6,224 bases of DNA from CAYOBW01 sp964402115 (lineage in GTDB: Bacteria > Verrucomicrobiota > Kiritimatiellia > UBA8416 > CAYOBW01): positions 1-6,224 of the forward strand of contig CAYOBW010000379.1 of assembly GCA_964402115.1 (NCBI GenBank). Reading direction: 5' to 3'. Positions 4,307 to 6,224 of the stretch are shown here, piece after piece. Made by a program: the position numbers and the translations under genes. Position 1 is the first letter of the stretch. Each line of letters opens with the position of its first letter. The notes below the pieces were generated by a model, which worked only from the letters and a program-made list of their open reading frames with translations, was not told where the DNA came from and searched no databases.

Positions 4307-5025
4307 ATGGAGTACGCCGCTGTGGTCAGACAGATCCGACAGGTCCGCGCGTGGTGCGGTGCGCTGGCCACCGCCCTCCCGCTGGCCGGCTACGCGGCGG
4401 ATGTCCCGCCCGCCGCCACGCAAGCCTTCTTCGCGATGGATACGGCGGTCCGGGACGCCGGCCACGCCACGGCCGCCGCGCGCGCCGCCATGCTCAAGAC
4501 CCTGGGCTACGCCGGGGCCTCGCTTGACAACCTTGCCGAGCTGCCGGACACGCTGGCCGCCTTCGACGCGGCCGGGCTCCGGCTCTTCGCCGTGTACACG
4601 GGCGTCTCGATCGATCCCGACACGCCGCTCCCGGCCGACCTGCTGGCAGCCCTGCCGCAGCTCGCCGGGCGCGACACGGTGCTCTGGCTCCCCCTGACCA
4701 GCCGCCTCTACACCCCCTCCTCGCCCGCCGGCGATGACGCCGCCGTCGCCCTCCTGCGCGCGCTCGCCGACCGCGCGGCCGCCCACAAGCTGCGCATCGC
4801 GCTCTACCCCCACACCGGGTTCTGGCTCGAGCAGGCCGACGACGCCGTCCGCGTGGCCGCGCGGGTCGAGCGCCCGAACGTCGGCGCCACGTTCAACCTC
4901 TGCCACTGGATCAAGACGGCGCCCGGCCAGGATCTCAACGCCCTCCTCCAGCGCGCCGCCCCCCGCCTCAGCCTCGTCACGCTCAACGGCGCGCCCGCGT
5001 GCTGGCCCGTCGCCTTGGGGATCAC
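4307..5025 (+). CDS. Exported sugar phosphate isomerase/epimerase-like TIM barrel, N-terminal part
   Basis: About 239 residues are readable before the N gap. Residues 1-31 form a signal peptide (RQVRAWCGALATALPLAGYAA, likely cut near AA|DV). A TIM-barrel domain of the xylose isomerase-like/AP endonuclease 2 superfamily follows. KLRIALYPHTGFWLEQADDA (161-180) and RPNVGATFNLCHWIK (189-203) match the family's metal-site strands, with His169 and His200 as probable ligands. SLVTLNGA (222-229) is the next strand. The start ATG 4307 has AGGAAGGA at 4291-4298, 8 nt away; it lies 26 nt after the oxidoreductase stop. The gene is almost certainly continued beyond the gap. Members of this family act on sugar-type substrates, and some are now linked to 3-keto-glycoside cleavage. 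Residues 230-239 (PACWPVALGI) fit the family poorly and may reflect bad sequence beside the gap. Confidence 0.85.
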
Positions 5026-5035
5026 NNNNNNNNNN
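5026..5035. other. Assembly gap of ten N
   Basis: Ten undetermined bases lie inside what looks like one gene. The coding frame before the gap (that of 4307) and after it (that of 5037) differ by one base if the gap were really 10 nt, so its true length is probably different and the number a placeholder. Confidence 0.95.
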
Positions 5036-5036
5036 C

Positions 5037-6224
5037 GCCGACCCGCTCGCCACCGTTTGGCAGGACGGCCTCATCCAGACGCTCGACCGCGGGTCGTACG
5101 ACACCGTGCGGCTGCTCACCGCCCTGCGCGACGCGGGCTACGACGGCCCGATCGGCTTCCAGGGCTACGGCATCGGCGGCGACGTCAACGACAACCTCGC
5201 GCGCACCATGGACGCCTGGCGGCGCTGCAACGCGGCCGTGGCGGCCCAGTGGGTCGACCTGCTTGAAGGGACGCTCGACGCCTGGCGCGCGCCGCGCGGC
5301 GACTGGGACCTGGCCGACGGCGTCGGGCTGTGCGCGACGAACCCGGCGCGCCTCGCCTGGAGCCCGGGCCGCGCGGCGGCGGTGAACGGCCCGGCTGGCC
5401 GCACCGCGCACCTGGTGACGATCGCGGAGTACGGGGACGTCGAGGCGCACATCGAGTTCTGCGTCGCGCGCGGCTCCAACTCCGGCGTCTACTTCATGGG
5501 GCGCTACGAGCTGCAGGTCTACGACAGCTTCGGGGTGGCGCGCGACAAGTACCCCGGCATCGAGTGCGGGGGCCTCTACCCGCGCTGGGTGGGGCACGAG
5601 GTCGAGGGCCACGCGCCCCGCGTCAACGCCAGCCGGGCGCCCGGGGAGTGGCAGACGTTCGACGTGCTTTTCCGCGCCCCGCGCTTCGACCGCGCGGGCC
5701 GCAAGGTCGAGCCGGCCCGCTTCGTGCGCGTCCTGCACAATGGGCAGCTCGTGCACAGCGACGTCGAGCTCAGCGGTCCCACGCGCTCCGCGCTGGCCGA
5801 GAACGAGGTCGCGCGCGGCCCCCTCCTCCTCCAGGGCGACCACGGCCCCGTCGCCTACCGCCACGTGCGCATCCGCCCGCTGGGCACCGACCCGGCGGCC
5901 TGGCACCCCCTGCTGCTCGACACCAACCTGCTCGCCCGCACCGCGGCCTACGCGCTCGGGCAGGACCGCGCCCCGCTCGTCACGCTGGAGCGCCGCTGGC
6001 GCGAGGCCCCGCCCGCCGGCCGCGTGCACATCGAGGAGACGCTCCTGCCCCTGCTCCAGGGCGACGCCGCCACGCCCGACGCCCGGCGCGAAATCGTCGC
6101 GCTGCTGCACACCTGGGGCACGGCCCGCGCCATCCCCGCGCTGGCCGCGCGGCTCGACGACCCCGCGCTCGCGCCCGCCATCCTCACCGCGCTGCAGGCG
6201 CGGCCCGAGCCCGAGGCGGCCGCA
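5037..6224 (+). CDS. Continuation: end of TIM barrel, DUF1080 domain, helical C-terminus (partial)
   Basis: The frame is open from the gap to the window's end: 396 codons, no stop. Residues 1-70 finish a TIM barrel (DGLIQTLDRGSYDTVRLL, GYDGPIGFQGYGIGGD, then NLARTMDAWR), matching what the upstream part lacks, so the two are most likely one gene. From about 75 to 282 comes a DUF1080 domain (PF06439, 3-keto-disaccharide hydrolase-like), a jelly-roll fold. Its signatures are RGSNSGVYFMGRYELQVYDS, IECGGLYPRW, APGEWQTFDVLFRAPRF, the HNG turn, GPLLLQGDHGPVAYRHVRIR. After 290 there are Ala/Leu-rich helices (ETLLPLLQGDAATPDARREI, then LLHTWGTARAIPALAARLDD) resembling HEAT-like repeats. The protein would join a lyase/isomerase-type barrel to a keto-glycoside hydrolase domain in one exported chain, next to an oxidoreductase that could supply the keto substrate. 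The C-terminus is outside the window. Confidence 0.85.

Overview
The window looks like a fragment of a high-GC environmental genome, probably a metagenome-assembled scaffold (there is a 10-base N gap at 5026-5035). The catabolic genes are a Tat-type Gfo/Idh/MocA oxidoreductase, a TIM-barrel sugar isomerase/epimerase-like protein and a DUF1080 domain. Together with palindromic intergenic repeats and small addiction modules, they suggest the Planctomycetes-Verrucomicrobia-Lentisphaerae-Kiritimatiellae group. This is a judgement from gene style; no rRNA marker is present.

The left part (1 to about 1900) is accessory DNA of visibly lower GC. It opens with a low-complexity tract, then a compact unit that has the anatomy of an integron gene cassette. 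GTTGGGT at 140-146 is followed by a Shine-Dalgarno and a 135-aa membrane protein (159-566). That gene stops inside a hairpin-forming element whose first box, ACCCAAC at 521-527, is the exact reverse complement of the unit's first seven bases. The hairpin core (536-566) recurs with 29/31 identity at 1859-1889. Between the two copies lie a DUF3102-like gene (728-1378) carrying a perfect 28-bp terminator-like palindrome in its reading frame, a small ORF remnant, an intact 72-aa antitoxin-like protein, and its RelE/ParE-type toxin reduced to two ends by an internal deletion. No integrase gene is visible, so the integron reading is an inference.

The spacer from about 1905 to 2281 has no convincing gene. 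It is filled with consecutive inverted repeats, including an 11-bp perfect repeat pair (2038-2091) and a 77-nt hairpin with duplicated arm motifs (2121-2197).

The right part (2282-6224) is very GC-rich and reads as one operon on the + strand. It encodes an exported, possibly lipid-anchored, ankyrin-repeat protein; a Tat-signal Gfo/Idh/MocA oxidoreductase; and, 26 bases later, an exported TIM-barrel protein. Beyond the N gap, the latter apparently continues into a DUF1080 (3-keto-disaccharide hydrolase-like) domain and a helical C-terminus that leaves the window. The combination fits an extracytoplasmic oxidation/3-keto-glycoside cleavage route for carbohydrates: the oxidoreductase would make or use 3-keto sugars and the TIM-barrel/DUF1080 protein would cleave or hydrate them. 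Substrate and direction cannot be read from sequence.
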